Source: Berberis thunbergii
Taxonomy: Eukaryota > Streptophyta > Magnoliopsida > Ranunculales > Berberidaceae
NCBI GenBank assembly: GCA_003290165.1
Contig: QNQO01000222.1
Span: 62,001 to 126,000, forward strand
Reading direction: 5' to 3'
Length of the DNA stretch: 64,000 nucleotides
Shown here: positions 34,986-46,304 of the stretch, piece by piece
Numbering within the stretch: the stretch's first letter is position 1
How the letters are laid out: each line of letters starts with the position of its first letter
Position numbers and translations under genes: made by a program
The notes under the pieces: model-generated
What the model was told of the DNA's origin: nothing
Databases searched by the model: none
What the model saw: only the letters and a program-made list of their open reading frames with translations

Positions 34986-36372
34986 TGATTATTGTCCTTT
35001 AAATTTTTACATAATTACTTACAAGTATATTTGTATTGTTTTTTGTTTGCTATTTACAAAGATTTACTGTTATCGTGATTTACTGAGTCATTCCTGTTGG
35101 AAAAATCGATACTGTGCCATAGGTTGAGCTTTTTTCTTAACTTGGAAAACAATCCTCAGATAGAAGTGCCATTTTTTTGCAGGTCTTGAGGTACGACATT
35201 TTACTCATTTGTGGCATTGTTTATAAATGAAAAAATAAAAGTTACCATTTCAACTCATGCTTTTTATTTTGCTGCCTCATCGCTTAGTAAGTTGGTATCT
35301 AATAAATTGTTAGTGCCGACTTTTTGTGATATTTCGATTAGCAACCTTGTTAAACTCCTCCAAAATGAGTTATTTGTTTGTTTGTGGCTCTTGGAAAATG
35401 AACAATCTTGATGAACGACCTTTAGTAATCTTACTTGACTTTTAATCTATAAAAACATCTAAAAATCGATGCCAATCACAAGTTGATTTACAAAGTTCCC
35501 TTTGGGATTTGGGGATTTTGGGAGTTGAATTGGAACACGCACTAGGACTTCTTACCTTGTTGAATACTGTGATTCATTACATATCTTGACAATCGAAGGG
35601 AGGTGGGTGGTGGTTTTGATGGTGGTGATTACAGAAAAGGACTTTTTCTCATGAAGAATGAAAAGCTCATGTGGTTAGAAACATAAGACCATTGGGGATA
35701 TTCTAGAGGTGGAATGTTAATAGTCATAGGTTTTGTTGAAATAACAAGCCCTTTATTGGGTCTGGGTATGGCTTTCTTTGTACATAGTCACCTGGGAGTT
35801 TCACGAAATGGTGGTGGTGGTATTAGAAGAAACCTTATGACGTAGATAAGGTTGGTCAAATTTGGCGTTAAATTTGAGATTGAATTGAAGCGGGCAAAGA
35901 AAAATTACAAAAAAAGGAAGAAAATAGTCACTTCAAAGCTTGGTTCAAAGGGAGAGCAAGAGTGGGAATCAATGGGAGATTTGGTACCATGCGCAAATGA
36001 AAAGGAAGGAGAAAAAGTTAGGGAGAGCAAGAGCCCGAGTCAATGACAGATTTGATACCTTGTAAAAATGGGAAAGAAGAAGAATGAGTTTTTTTTTTGG
36101 CAGAGTTTCTCAAATTTTGTAAATTTAACTTTGGTGGATGAACTAAAAAGAAATCTAAAGAGTGGTAAACTAATCTTAGGGGTAGATCCAAAAAATCCCC
36201 TGCAAAATAAGTTTGAACGCTTTTAGTAAGGGCGAGGGAGGGGAAGTATTAATGTTTTGCATAGATGGAAAAACATTCTCTTAAGGTTTCTCTGTTGATC
36301 ACAATGTGGGTTCCTTTATCATAAACAACATAACTTTGGATGGGAAAGAGAGAAGCAAGAGCATAAGCAATA
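34986..36372. other. Unassigned DNA left of the chromovirus
   Basis: I see no coding homology. There is an imperfect direct repeat around 35950-36065 (GGGAGAGCAAGAG...TCAATGGGAGATTTGGTACC and a diverged second copy). Confidence 0.5.
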
Positions 36373-37022
36373 TGTCACGAGCCATCTCTCAAAATATCCC
36401 TCTCCAAGGCAACAAGGCATCCAAAGCATCATATGGACGCTGGCAGTAGGCCCGTAAAGGCCCGATGGAGCAACAAGCTTTTCGAGATGCCTCCGGAAGG
36501 TTCTAGAGTGTTTTTGGACATTCTAGCTTAGCTTTCCCTAGATGCCCTTGGAAGGTTCTAGAGTGCTCTTGGACATTCTAGCTTAGCTTTCTCTAGAGTG
36601 TTCTAGCATGGATGAGTCTAGAACACCCTTGTACAGATTTGTGTAGTATTTTCTAGAAGCCTCCTTGTAATTTCTGGTTCCTTTGGAGGTGGGAACTTTC
36701 TAGATGCATAGAGAATACTCCTTTGAAGGAGGATTGTGGAAGGTTATAGGCTAGAAGCCTCTAGGACTTTAAGGGCCTATAAATAGGCCTTGGCATTCAT
36801 TTGTAGAGATTATGAAAGAAACACTTGTACAACTCTCTCAAGCAATACAAAGCATTCTTTCAAAAAGCCTAAACACTTGTGCCTTAGCATTTTCCCCACT
36901 TAAGCTTCTGTAGCATCACTTAGCATTAGCCAAGCATCGAAGTGCCTTGACTAGTTAGTCCGACGGGAGTGTGACGCTAGTGGGCAGCGTGTTAGCCAAG
37001 GGAAAAAGGTCAACACATGACA
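36373..37022 (+). repeat. 5' LTR of chromovirus, 650 bp
   Basis: It begins TGTCACGAGCC and ends CACATGACA. A TATA box TATAAATA lies at 36779-36786. Upstream are two tandem copies of a roughly 57-bp unit containing GGAAGGTTCTAGAGTG, and several GAA/TTC inverted modules (36496, 36551, 36651, 36703). Confidence 0.95.
36490..36720 (+). promoter_or_regulatory. Cluster of heat-shock-element-like motifs in the chromovirus LTR
   Basis: The modules are GAAggTTCtaGAg at 36496 and 36551, TTCtaGAA at 36651, and GAActTTCtaGAt at 36703. They match the nGAAnnTTCn heat-shock-element pattern and sit 65-285 bp upstream of the TATA box. In the 3' LTR the first module is a perfect GAAggTTCtaGAA (about 41898). 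Heat responsiveness is inferred from motif alone. Confidence 0.55.
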
Positions 37023-37024
37023 CG

Positions 37025-37036
37025 TGGTATCAGAGC
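37025..37036 (+). other. Primer binding site, initiator tRNA-Met type
   Basis: TGGTATCAGAGC starts two bases after the 5' LTR. It is the standard complement of the 3' end of plant initiator tRNA-Met. Confidence 0.92.
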
Positions 37037-37121
37037 AGTGACGATCGTAGGGGCGGTCTTGCTGAAGTTGCGTTGTGCTAGCTGTTGTGTGTACGAAGGT
37101 TAGGTGCGGAGCAATCTGATC

Positions 37122-38279
37122 ATGTCGGGAAATAAAGAGAGTGCTGTTGGAGGGTCCGTGATCGAGGAGACTGGAAGAAAGACTAGTCGGGCCAACATGC
37201 TCGAGGATCGTATGGCCAAGGTGGAGCTGACCGTGGGCGATCTCCAAGACAGTGTCGGGGAGATGGAACAGAAGGTTGAGTCCTTCAATGGGACGTTGGC
37301 TAGCGTCACTATGGATATCGAGCAACTCAATAGCCGCGTCCATGACCTTGAGCTTGGCACTGTGGAAGCCAAGGACGAGACTCAACTTCTCGTCAACCAA
37401 GTTGCGGATGCCATGCGCAACGAGATGGGCCAGCTCAAGGACACGCTGATGGGGCAGCTCCAAGCCACCCGGGAGCAGGTTGAGTCCTTGCAATCGGACG
37501 TCAACCTATGCAAGGCGGCTGTAGCAGGTAGTGCTACTGTACGAGAGGGACCAAGGATGAAGGTGCCTAAGCTGCCAAGGTACCATGGGAAGCGCGATGC
37601 TAGGGAGCTCGACAACTTCCTATGGAGTGTTGAAAAATATTTCGACGCGATGCGCTTGGACGACGATGAGTCGGATATCATGTATTTGGGTGATGATGCC
37701 ATCCTTTGGTGGAGGAGGCGTGAGTCGGATATCAAGAAGGGTCTTTGCTCGCTTAAGACTTGGGACGAGTTCAAGGCGGATTTCAAGCGGCAATTCTATC
37801 CGGAGAATGCTGAGGAAGTTCCTATGAAGAGGCTGCATGGACTGAAGCATACGGGGTCAATCAAAGAGTACGTCAAGCAGTTCACTTCTCTTATGCTTGA
37901 AGTCTCGGACATGCTGGAGAAGACTCAGCTCGTCTACTTCATGGATGGACTACAACGATGGGCTGAGCAAGAGTTAAAGAGATGCAACGTTCAATCACTT
38001 GCGGAGGCCATCGCAGTTGCCGAATCCTTGTTCGAATACAAGGCTGATTCGAAAAGCCACAAGGGCGACAACAAGAGTGGCGTCGGTAACAAGGGAAAAG
38101 GTGGGGGAGCAAAACCCACTGAAAGAAGCAGCAGTAGCAGCGGCGACAAGCAGTTTGAGAGGAAGGACAAAGCCAAGCAGTCCTTCTCGGATAGCAAGGT
38201 GAAAAACCGTGACTGCTTCTTGTGCGGAGGGCCGCACTGGTTAGGGAGTGCCCACGGCGACAGAAGCTCAATGCGATGA
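37122..38279 (+). pseudogene. Chromovirus gag with frameshift at the zinc knuckle
   Basis: The first ATG of the frame is at 37122 (MSGNKESAVGG). A long coiled-coil region spans about residues 25-140. The capsid core follows: PKLPRYHGKRDARELDNFLWSV, WWRRRESDIKKG, TWDEFKADFKRQFYPENAEEV. Next is a Ser/Lys-rich linker, then the zinc knuckle CFLCGGPHW (38216-38242). One base is then missing relative to relatives, so the frame runs off into [11 protein letters not shown] and a stop, while RECPRR of the knuckle continues in another frame. Gag forms the particle shell and the knuckle binds RNA. Confidence 0.92.
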
Positions 38280-41200
38280 TCGCTGGCAAGAGTGGATCGT
38301 CCGAGGAATCATCGGGGGATGAGGCGCAAATGGGGACTTTGCGCTTGCTAAGCAGCGTCAAGGCTACGGTGAAGCAAAGCAACGTGGCCAAGGTAAGTAC
38401 GCTGCCCCATTCGAAGAAATCCGCTCTTATGTTTGTGGAAGCCAAGGTAAATGGCAAGGCTTCAAAGGCACTCGTTGACACGGGTGCAACGCACAACTTT
38501 GTTGCTTTGAAGGAGGCAACAAGGCTGGGCGTGCAGTACACCAAGGAGCCAGGCACCTTGAAGACCGTCAACACAGCACCGGTGCCTATCCATGGTGTAG
38601 CACGAGGCATCTCCCTTCATTTGGGCGAATGGAAGGGGACGGTGGACCTGACTGTCGTCACGATGGACGACTTCTCATTGGTGCTGGGCATGGAGTTCAT
38701 GGATACGGTAAAGCCATGGGCATTAGAAAGGGACGGGTCGATGACTATTGCAAAGGATCGAGAAGCATGCTCTGTCCCTGTCACTCGGGAGATCGTGGAG
38801 GCCAAGATGTTGTCAGCCATTCAAGTGAAAAAAGGCATGCAAAAGGGGCAAGCAACATTTGTGGCCACGTTGATCGAAGATGGGCCTCAACCCAGCAAGG
38901 TTCCGAAGGAGGTAGCTGCGGTTTTGAAAGAGTACGAAGATGTCATGCCTCCAGAGCTACCCAAAAGACTTCCTCCAAGAAGGGAAGTCGATCATATGAT
39001 CGAGCTGGAGCCAGGGGCTAGGCCTCCAGCCATGGCACCTTATCGGATGGCACCGCCAGAGTTGGAAGAGCTACGCAAGCAACTCAAGGAGCTGCTGGAC
39101 GCGGGGTTCATTTGGCCATCCAAGGCCCCATTCGGTGCACCAGTATTGTTCCAACGCAAGCACGACGGGTCCTTGCGTATGTGCATCGATTACCGAGCAC
39201 TTAACAAAGTAACCATCAAGAACAAGTATCCAATTCCTTTGGTTGCCGATCTTTTCGATAGGCTCGGTAAAGCCAGGTACTTTTCTAAACTGGATCTCCG
39301 ATCGGGGTATTGGCAAGTGCGCATAGCCAAAGGAGATGAGCCAAAGACAACATGCGTCACTCGCTATGGGTCTTATGAGTTCTTGGTGATGCCTTTTGGT
39401 CTCACCAATGCCCCGGCTACTTTCTGCACTCTAATGAACAGAATCTTTCAGCCTTTCTTGGATAAACTTGTAGTCGTCTATCTCGACGATATCGTCGTGT
39501 ATAGCGACAACTTGGAAGAACATGTGCATCACTTGCGACAGGTTTTTCAAGCATTGCGGGAAAGCGAGCTGTACGTGAAATTGGAGAAGTGCTCGTTCGC
39601 CCAAGACGAGGTGTCTTTCTTGGGGCACCGCATCAAGGCTGGAAAGATCATGATGGAACGGGACAAAGTGCAGGCCATCAATGACTGGGAGCCACCCATA
39701 AATGTTTTGGAGCTACGTTCTTTCCTTGGACTGGCCAATTATTATCGGAGATTTATTTTGAGCTACTCGGCGAGAGCAGCCCCACTGACCGACTTGCTGA
39801 AGAAGAAGGTGCAGTGGCATTGGAGTGAGAAATGCCAAGAAGCGTTCGATGATTTGAAGAACGCAGTCACCAAGGAACCTGTGTTGGCCTTGCCCGATTA
39901 TGCTAAGTCGTTCGAACTTCACACCGATGCATCAGATTTTGTCGTCGGAGGGGTGCTTATGCAAGAGGGGCATCCCATAGCCTATGAGTCTCGCATGCTC
40001 AATGACACTGAAAGACGGTATCCGGTGCATGACAAGGAGATGACAGCCATCATTCATTGCTTGCGGACTTGGAGGCACTATTTGCTTGGGAGTCGGTTTA
40101 CCATCATGACTGACAATGAGGCTACGAGTTATTTTCAAAATCAGAAGAAGATCAGCCCCAAGCAAGCTCGGTGGCAAGATTTCTTAGCGGAGTTCGATTA
40201 TGTAATGGAGTACAAGCCGGGCAAAGTTAATGTTGTTGCTGATGCTCTCAGTCGAAAGGCCATGCTCGCTAGCGCAAGCAGCGCCGCTAGCAAACTTCTT
40301 GATCGGATCAAGGAGGGGACTTCTCAAGACCCCTTGGCCAAGGGACTCATGGAGATGGCCAAGGAGGGGAAGACTCGACGGTTTTGGGTAGAGAATGGGG
40401 TGCTCTACACCGTCGGTCGTCGCATTTATGTGCCTAAGTGGGATAATCTTAGGCGAGACATCATGAAGGAGTGCCACGACTCAATGTGGGCTGGCCATCC
40501 GGGTATGCAGCAGACATTGGCACTATTGGAGGTAGACTACTATTGGCCTCATATGCGGGATGATATCGAGGCCTATGTGAAGACTTGTCTTATGTGCCAA
40601 CAAGACAAGATAGAGCAACGTGTACCGACAGGACTATTGCAGCCTTTGCCGATTCCGGAAAGGCCATGGGGGAGTGTCTCAATGGATTTCATATCAGCCT
40701 TGCCCAAGTCTGATGGGTATGGCTCTATTATGGTGGTGGTCGATCGCTTTTCCAAGCATGGAACTTTCATACCTGCCCCACGCGATTGCACGGCTTAGCA
40801 AGCATCCAAGTTGTTCTTTCAGCATGTGGTGAAGTATTGGGGCTTGCCTCGGAGCATCATAAGTGATCGGGACCCAAGGTTCACAGCAAAATTCTGGACG
40901 GAGTTATTCAAGCTCTTGGGTTCGGGTCTACACTTCTCAACAAGCTTTCACTCGCAAAGCGATGGGCAAACAAAAAGGGTGAATGCCTTGTTGGAGTTAT
41001 ACTTGAGGCACTTTGTGGGTGCCAACCAGAAGGATTGGGCCAAGTTGATGGATGTGGCTCAATTCTCATTCAACTTGCAGCGGTCCGCATCAACGCAACA
41101 AAGTCTGTTCGAGATCGTCATGGGTCAGCAGCCCTTGACTCCACAAGCCGTTGCGTCGGGCTACACGGGTAGCAGCCCCGCTGTGTACAAGCTTGCACGA

Positions 41201-41743
41201 GGGTGGCATGAGCAGCTTCATATAACGAAGGCGTACTTGGACAAGGCGTCTAAGAAGATGAAGAAGTGGGCAGACAAGCATAGACGCCCTATCGAGTTCC
41301 AAGTGGGCGAGATGGTCATGGTCAAGTTGTTGCCACAACAGTTCAAGGTCTTCCGCTCGGTGCACAAGGGACTAGTGCAGAAGTACGAGGGGCCATTTCC
41401 CGTCCTATGGAAGGTCGGGAGAGTTTCTTACAAGCTTGAGTTGTCGCCCAAACTCAAGATTCATCCGGTGTTCCATGTGAGCATGCTCAAGCCCTACCAT
41501 GGTGATAAAGAAGATCCAACGAGGGGCGAGTCACATCGGGCACCAACCGCGGTCGTGGCTTCCTTTGATCGAGAGATCGAGAGCATCGAGGCAAAGAGGC
41601 TCATCCGATGGAGGGGTGTGCCAAGCTATATTGAGTATCTCATTCGGTGGAAGGGACTACCGAATAGTGAGGCCTCATGGGAGAAAGGGGACGACCTATG
41701 GCAATTCCAGGGCAAGATCACAAAGTTCGAGGCACGGTCTTGA
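38234..41743 (+). pseudogene. Chromovirus pol: protease, RT, RNase H, integrase, chromodomain; one in-frame stop
   Basis: In frame after the knuckle come retropepsin ([11 protein letters not shown], about 38473) and RT (MCIDYRALN 39179, YLDDIVVY 39479). RNase H follows ([13 protein letters not shown], about 39918), then the integrase HHCC finger ([13 protein letters not shown]...CLMCQQDK, 40473-40608) and the catalytic core (Asp in SMDFIS, Asp in SDRDPRF). The position of the third acidic residue reads Lys (DGQTKRVN), where Glu is usual. A TAG at 40796 splits the frame where relatives have Glu. After the GPY/F-like region (EGPFPVLWKVG) the C-terminus is a chromodomain: IESIEAKRLIRWRGVPSYIEYLIRWKGLPNSEASWE. 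Chromodomains direct integration to particular chromatin. The true 5' border of pol is the frameshift, not an ATG. Confidence 0.94.
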
Positions 41744-41755
41744 CGGGGTCGTCAA

Positions 41756-41774
41756 GGACTTGGGTGGGGGAGAA
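41756..41774 (+). other. Polypurine tract of the chromovirus
   Basis: GGACTTGGGTGGGGGAGAA directly precedes the 3' LTR. It primes plus-strand DNA synthesis in this class of element. Confidence 0.85.
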
Positions 41775-42424
41775 TGTCACGAGCCATCTCTCAAAATATC
41801 CCTCACCAAGGCAACAAGGCATCCAAAGCATCATATGGACGCTGGCAGTAGGCTCGTAAAGGACCGATGGAACAGTAAGCTTTTCGAGATGCCTCCGGAA
41901 GGTTCTAGAATGCTTTTGGACATTCTAGCTTAGCTTTCCCTAGATGCCTCCGGAAGGTTCTAGAGTGCTCTTGGACATTCTAGCTTAGCTTTCTCTAGAG
42001 TGTTCTAGCATGGATGAGTCTAGAACACCCTCGTACAGATTTGTGTAGTATTTTCTAGAAGCCTCCTTGTAATTTCTGGTTCCTTTGGAGGTGGGAACTT
42101 TCTAGATGCATAGAGAATACTCCTTTGAAGGAGGATTGTGGAAGGTTCTAGGCTAGAAGCCTCTAAGACTTTAAGGGCCTATAAATAGGCCTTGGCATTC
42201 ATTTGTAGAGATTATGAAAGAAACACTTGTACAACTCTCTCAAGCAATACAAAGCATTCTTTCAAAAAGCCTAAACACTTGTGCCTTAGCATTTTCCCCA
42301 CTTAAGCTTCCGTAGCATCACTTAGCATTAGCCAAGCATCGAAGTGCCTTGACTAGTTAGTCCGACGGGAGTGTGACGCTAGTGGGCAGCGTGTTAGCCA
42401 AGGGAAAAAGGTCAGCACGTGACA
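41775..42424 (+). repeat. 3' LTR of chromovirus, 650 bp
   Basis: It is the same length as the 5' LTR, with about 16 substitutions and no visible indels. It begins TGTCACGAGCC and ends CACGTGACA. Confidence 0.95.
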
Positions 42425-42428
42425 AATA

Positions 42429-42724
42429 GCTCTTATTCCACAATGTTTGCTAGGATTTCAAAGTCTTCCTTTCCAGTCCAAAGAGACAGATTGATCAATA
42501 GCCATAGTGATCTGCTCTTCTTTAATATTGGTTTTTGTAAGAAGATAGGTTTTGGTGCATCTTCTTTTACTTTTGTTTATAATGCAAAACACCGTTTTTC
42601 CATCCCTATCAAAGAAAGGTGGTGATTTGATGAGTGGGAAGGAAAGGGAAGTAAGTGCCCCAGTATTGCTTTGAGGGTTTCTTTAAAAACGTGTTGAATT
42701 TGATGTGAAATGACTTGGGGTTTA
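42429..42724. other. Unassigned spacer
   Basis: This is about 300 bp between the chromovirus and the MITE with no recognised feature. It was continuous with the sequence left of 36369 before the insertion. Confidence 0.5.
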
Positions 42725-43026
42725 GAGTGTGTTTGGTTGCATGGAATCCATGAGGGAATCACTTAAATCTAAGCTAATTTGAGGGTTACTCACCAATCTA
42801 TACTTTGATTGTCTGATCAATGGTGGGAATGAAAGTCCCATGAACATAGGAATCACATGCTTCGGGGGACCAAGAAGTGTGATCCCATGTTCATGGAACT
42901 TCCATTCCCACCATTGATCACAAAATCAAATGATGGATTGGTGAGTGACTCTCAAATTAGCTTAGATTTAGGTGGTCCCCTCATAGATTCCCATGGAATA
43001 GGATTCCATGCAACGAAACACACCCC
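42725..43026. mobile_element. Palindromic MITE, 302 bp
   Basis: Ends are GAGTGTGTTTGGTTGCATGG and, inverted, GGGGTGTGTTTCGTTGCATG. The inverted similarity continues through nearly the whole element, so it is one long imperfect hairpin around position 42876. TA flanks both ends (42723-42724 and 43027-43028). The GTGTTTGGTTGCATGGAATCC end is common in plant MITEs. PIF/Harbinger or mariner affiliation is not decided by a 2-bp flank. Confidence 0.85.
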
Positions 43027-43332
43027 TAGTGATTAGGTGAGACTTTAGTAGTTAGAAAGTAATGGATGAAGTGATTCAGTGTATATTAGGGTTTTGGGTG
43101 TTCAACAATTCATGTAGTCCTATCAGAGCCCTGTTCTAATGGAGCAGTGGTCTTTTTTGATATTTATTTAAGTGGAATTCATGATGTGACTATTAAGCGA
43201 TGATTAGAACATAGTGGCGTAAAGTACAAAGCTATATTATATATATATCCACACTAGGGGCCCAAATAGGCCAACTCACCAGCACATCAATGTTCTTCTC
43301 ATCCTATCTACAATCTTATTTGGTTTTGAAGG
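43027..43332. other. Unassigned spacer
   Basis: About 300 bp between the MITE and LTR C with no recognised gene. It contains a short (TA)n stretch near 43235. Confidence 0.5.
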
Positions 43333-43920
43333 TGACGAGACATCAAATAGTCACTCAATCATAGTTGTACACGTGGCATGGACAAACCCTAACACATAAA
43401 AGGCTTCAGCGCAGTCCCAAGTGAACTCATGCGCAAGACTAATGTTCAGCTCGTAAATCAAGCACCCAGCCCAAGACACACAAACCCCAGAGGCACAAGT
43501 CTAAGGGCTTGGCCTAGGACAATAAGGCATGAACCATGAATCTCAAAGCTTGCACAGGCCTGAGATCCACTCGTACAAAATCAGTTCTAGCCCAATCAAG
43601 CGTTGGGTTCGAAACAGAGCCAAGTACCAAAGAACTCAATCATACACAGATAAGATCTTATGCGAGATCTCCTCCCTCCATCACGTTCTCAATTGCAGGG
43701 ACAGTTGGGGAGGGATCTCTCGCTATAAGAATCGGTGAAAGGAAGAAGAAAGGTACACATACACACTACAATTTACATATAGTCTTCACTATTTCTTGAA
43801 CCGATATTTAACTTAAGCATCGGAATGCCTTTGACCACCACAACGTTGGTCTTGGGCTTAACCGTTGCTTATTTTTGCAAGTTGGATATCATTGGATCAG
43901 CGAGGATAGATTTGAACGCA
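43333..43920 (+). repeat. 5' LTR of Tat-like element C
   Basis: Start TGACGAGACATCAAATAGTC and the following GTACACGTGGCATGG align with the LTR at 48170 (TGATGATACACCAAACCATC...GTACACGTGCCATG). It ends GAACGCA before TCAGTCTGGCACCATCCGTG, the primer-binding region. It is diverged from LTRs A and B. Confidence 0.68.
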
Positions 43921-45171
43921 TCAGTCTGGCACCATCCGTGGGGAAAACGACAATAAGTTTTCTCTAAAACAAATGTACAAAATTTTTTCTAAGGTGAATA
44001 AAGCATCGATAAATGGTTACCAACACCAGATCTCAAGCATTCAGCAATGTCGAACTAGACAATCCTCCAGACCGAGAAGCCCCCCACCAAGTCAAATCGT
44101 GCAGTCACCTACCCCAGCCATTGCAATAGCTACGACCAATCTATGTTCATATGGATTATCTAGAGTTGGTGATGGAAAGACTCGCTTGGGATTGAGAACA
44201 GCCGCATGAAAGTGGTATAGATCTGAGGAGATCTCCATACCAAAGAGGACGCCCAGGGGTGCGTTCAGGAAAGTGAAAACCTCCCCAAATAGGATCAAAG
44301 AACCGATAGGTAGAAGATCCTAAGGGACGACGGAGATTATGGGGGGGAGGGGGACCTCACCATGAACAAAGACCTTAGCTTGGTCAGGAACCTGCTCTGA
44401 ATGGGGGCAACCGATCCGGATATCTTGTATGAACTCATCATCCCTCCATTCAAGGAAGAGATCAAGAGTGCCCCACTTCTAAAAAAAGTTTGTCCCGCCA
44501 AAAATTGAGTTCTATGACCGAACATAGGATCCGTCGGACCATTTACGCCATTAAAATCACGTGATGGCGCTCAAAGAAAGTTCAGAGGTTATCTTGTGTT
44601 GAACTTTCCCACTAACCTAAAGAAGGCTGTGATGACAAGGTTCCACAGCCTCCAGCGAAGATCTATTGATTCGTTCTAGGTCTTCACAAAGGTGTTTATC
44701 ACAAGATTCATGGGGATGCAGCGAATTAGAAAAGGGCCTCCTTACCTGCTAAGTCTTAGGTAGAAGCAAAACGAGACCTTCAGAGAATATGTCACACGTT
44801 TGAATGACGACCTGACCCTGATTGACAGTTGCAGTGACGACACGTCGGTAACCGCCTTTAGTTTTGTCTCTGAGGAGGTCAGTTCTAAAACTTACTTGCT
44901 GAAAAGTGCGTAAAATTACATTACTTTGGATAAGAGGATGGCCGCCAAGAAATGAGGCAAAAATGAGGCCAAGCAGGCCCCAAAAGCCCGGGATATGGAG
45001 GAGAACAGGTCAAAACGGAGGAAGAGCGACAACAAGATCGAGCCCGACAAAGCCAAACCCGACAGGGCCATCAACTACGTTGGCACAAGGTTCACTGGGT
45101 ACACTCCACTCAACTTCAGCTTGGCCAAAATCATCTCTGCCATGAGAAATTGGGAGGACATCAAGTGCCCT
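43921..45171 (+). pseudogene. Element C: PBS and gag remnant
   Basis: After the primer-binding segment, gag fragments include RIRKGPPYLLSLR, a stop, KQNETFREYVTRLNDDLTLIDSCSDDTSVTAF (about 44728-44850), LLKSA, and TGYTPLNFSLAKIISAMRNWEDIKCP (45090-45171). The first block matches element B gag (RIRKGPHCLLTLKQKSNETLREYVTCFNDELTLVD). The gag stops exactly where the Athila-like LTR fragment begins, which suggests an insertion. Nothing of pol remains. Confidence 0.72.
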
Positions 45172-46268
45172 TGATGCAGATTTTGTTATACCACAAGTGC
45201 ATGGTTGTCTAATTGGTAGACAATGGCAAATACAAGTCGATCCCATGAAGATTGAAGACACAATCGAAAACTATAATCTATTTAAACCAATTTGAAAGGG
45301 GGTTACAACAATAAAAAAAAATTTAACTAATGGAAGGCGAAAAAAGGAAGGTCAACTCTCTTTCCTTCTCCCCTTTGATTCAAGCCTTCAAGCTCTTATT
45401 TCTAGCCTTCAAATCTCATTCTCCCTAGCTTGGAGAAGAGGAAATTCAGAAAAAAGAAAAAAGAAAAAGTTGTCTCCTCTTAGGATTTGGATTATGATAG
45501 GCCGTCAAATTGTGGCATTATTTTCTCTATAAATTCGACAGAATTTGATAACATGATCGTATGAATTGTAGCCCTATCTTAGCTTTCCACTGCCATAAGA
45601 ATAGCGTGACTTCGACATATGTAGCTAATGATACGCCCAAAATACCAATATCTGTTTAAAGGGATAAAAAATTTCTAAAAATGTCAAAAAGGAAGGTTTG
45701 CCTAATTGCCAAAAAGAGATCTTTATATTCTTTGACTTTTCACTTTGATATGATTTCATCGTTTAAGCTCCAATACTATAGAAACACAAAAAGGAAATAA
45801 TTAGAATAAAATATAATATTCAAAACAATGACAAATATAAATTATAAGGTAATTTAAATATACATTACGTGAATATCAAATAACCCCAAACCTATATTTT
45901 GCTAGTCCTCGAGCAAAACAAAAATAAAATTCTAATTTATTTTCGCAAAAATCATCAGTTGCACTTACCTTAAACGTGCAAGAAAGCTTCAAACCCCTAG
46001 ATTACCTCTAGTGGACTAGTTATAGTCTCGTGAGGGTTTCCAGACATATTACCCACAAACATTACTGACTCAATAAAAGAAATTCTACTTTCTAAAAAAA
46101 AGTTACAAATACATAGTCATTCTACTTTTTTCGTCAAAGAAATCATCTAATTGCCAAAAAAAAATTAAGAAAAACAACTGACAGTGTCACAATAATATAT
46201 CAACAGATTTTAACAACAATTTAATAGTATCCAAAGGTTGAATAAATTTCCTCATCATTCTCGACTAA

Positions 46269-46304
<36 letters not shown>

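Larger units (their letters stand above)
36373..42424 (+). mobile_element. Structurally complete Ty3/gypsy chromovirus, 6052 bp
   Basis: Two 650-bp LTRs flank a PBS, gag, pol with chromodomain and a polypurine tract, in canonical order. A 4-bp direct repeat AATA abuts both ends (36369-36372, 42425-42428), consistent with a target duplication. LTRs differ at about 16 positions by eye (about 2.5%), so the insertion is fairly recent. A one-base frameshift in the gag zinc knuckle and a TAG in integrase prevent this copy from making full proteins. The clade is a chromodomain lineage; a Galadriel-like assignment is only a guess. Confidence 0.95.

Noticed and set aside
36951..37493. 180-residue minus-strand frame over the chromovirus gag start
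   Set aside because: It is the shadow of gag on the opposite strand and crosses the LTR and PBS.
43590..43620. B-box-like GGGTTCGAAAC
   Set aside because: It lies within LTR C with no A box upstream; probably chance.
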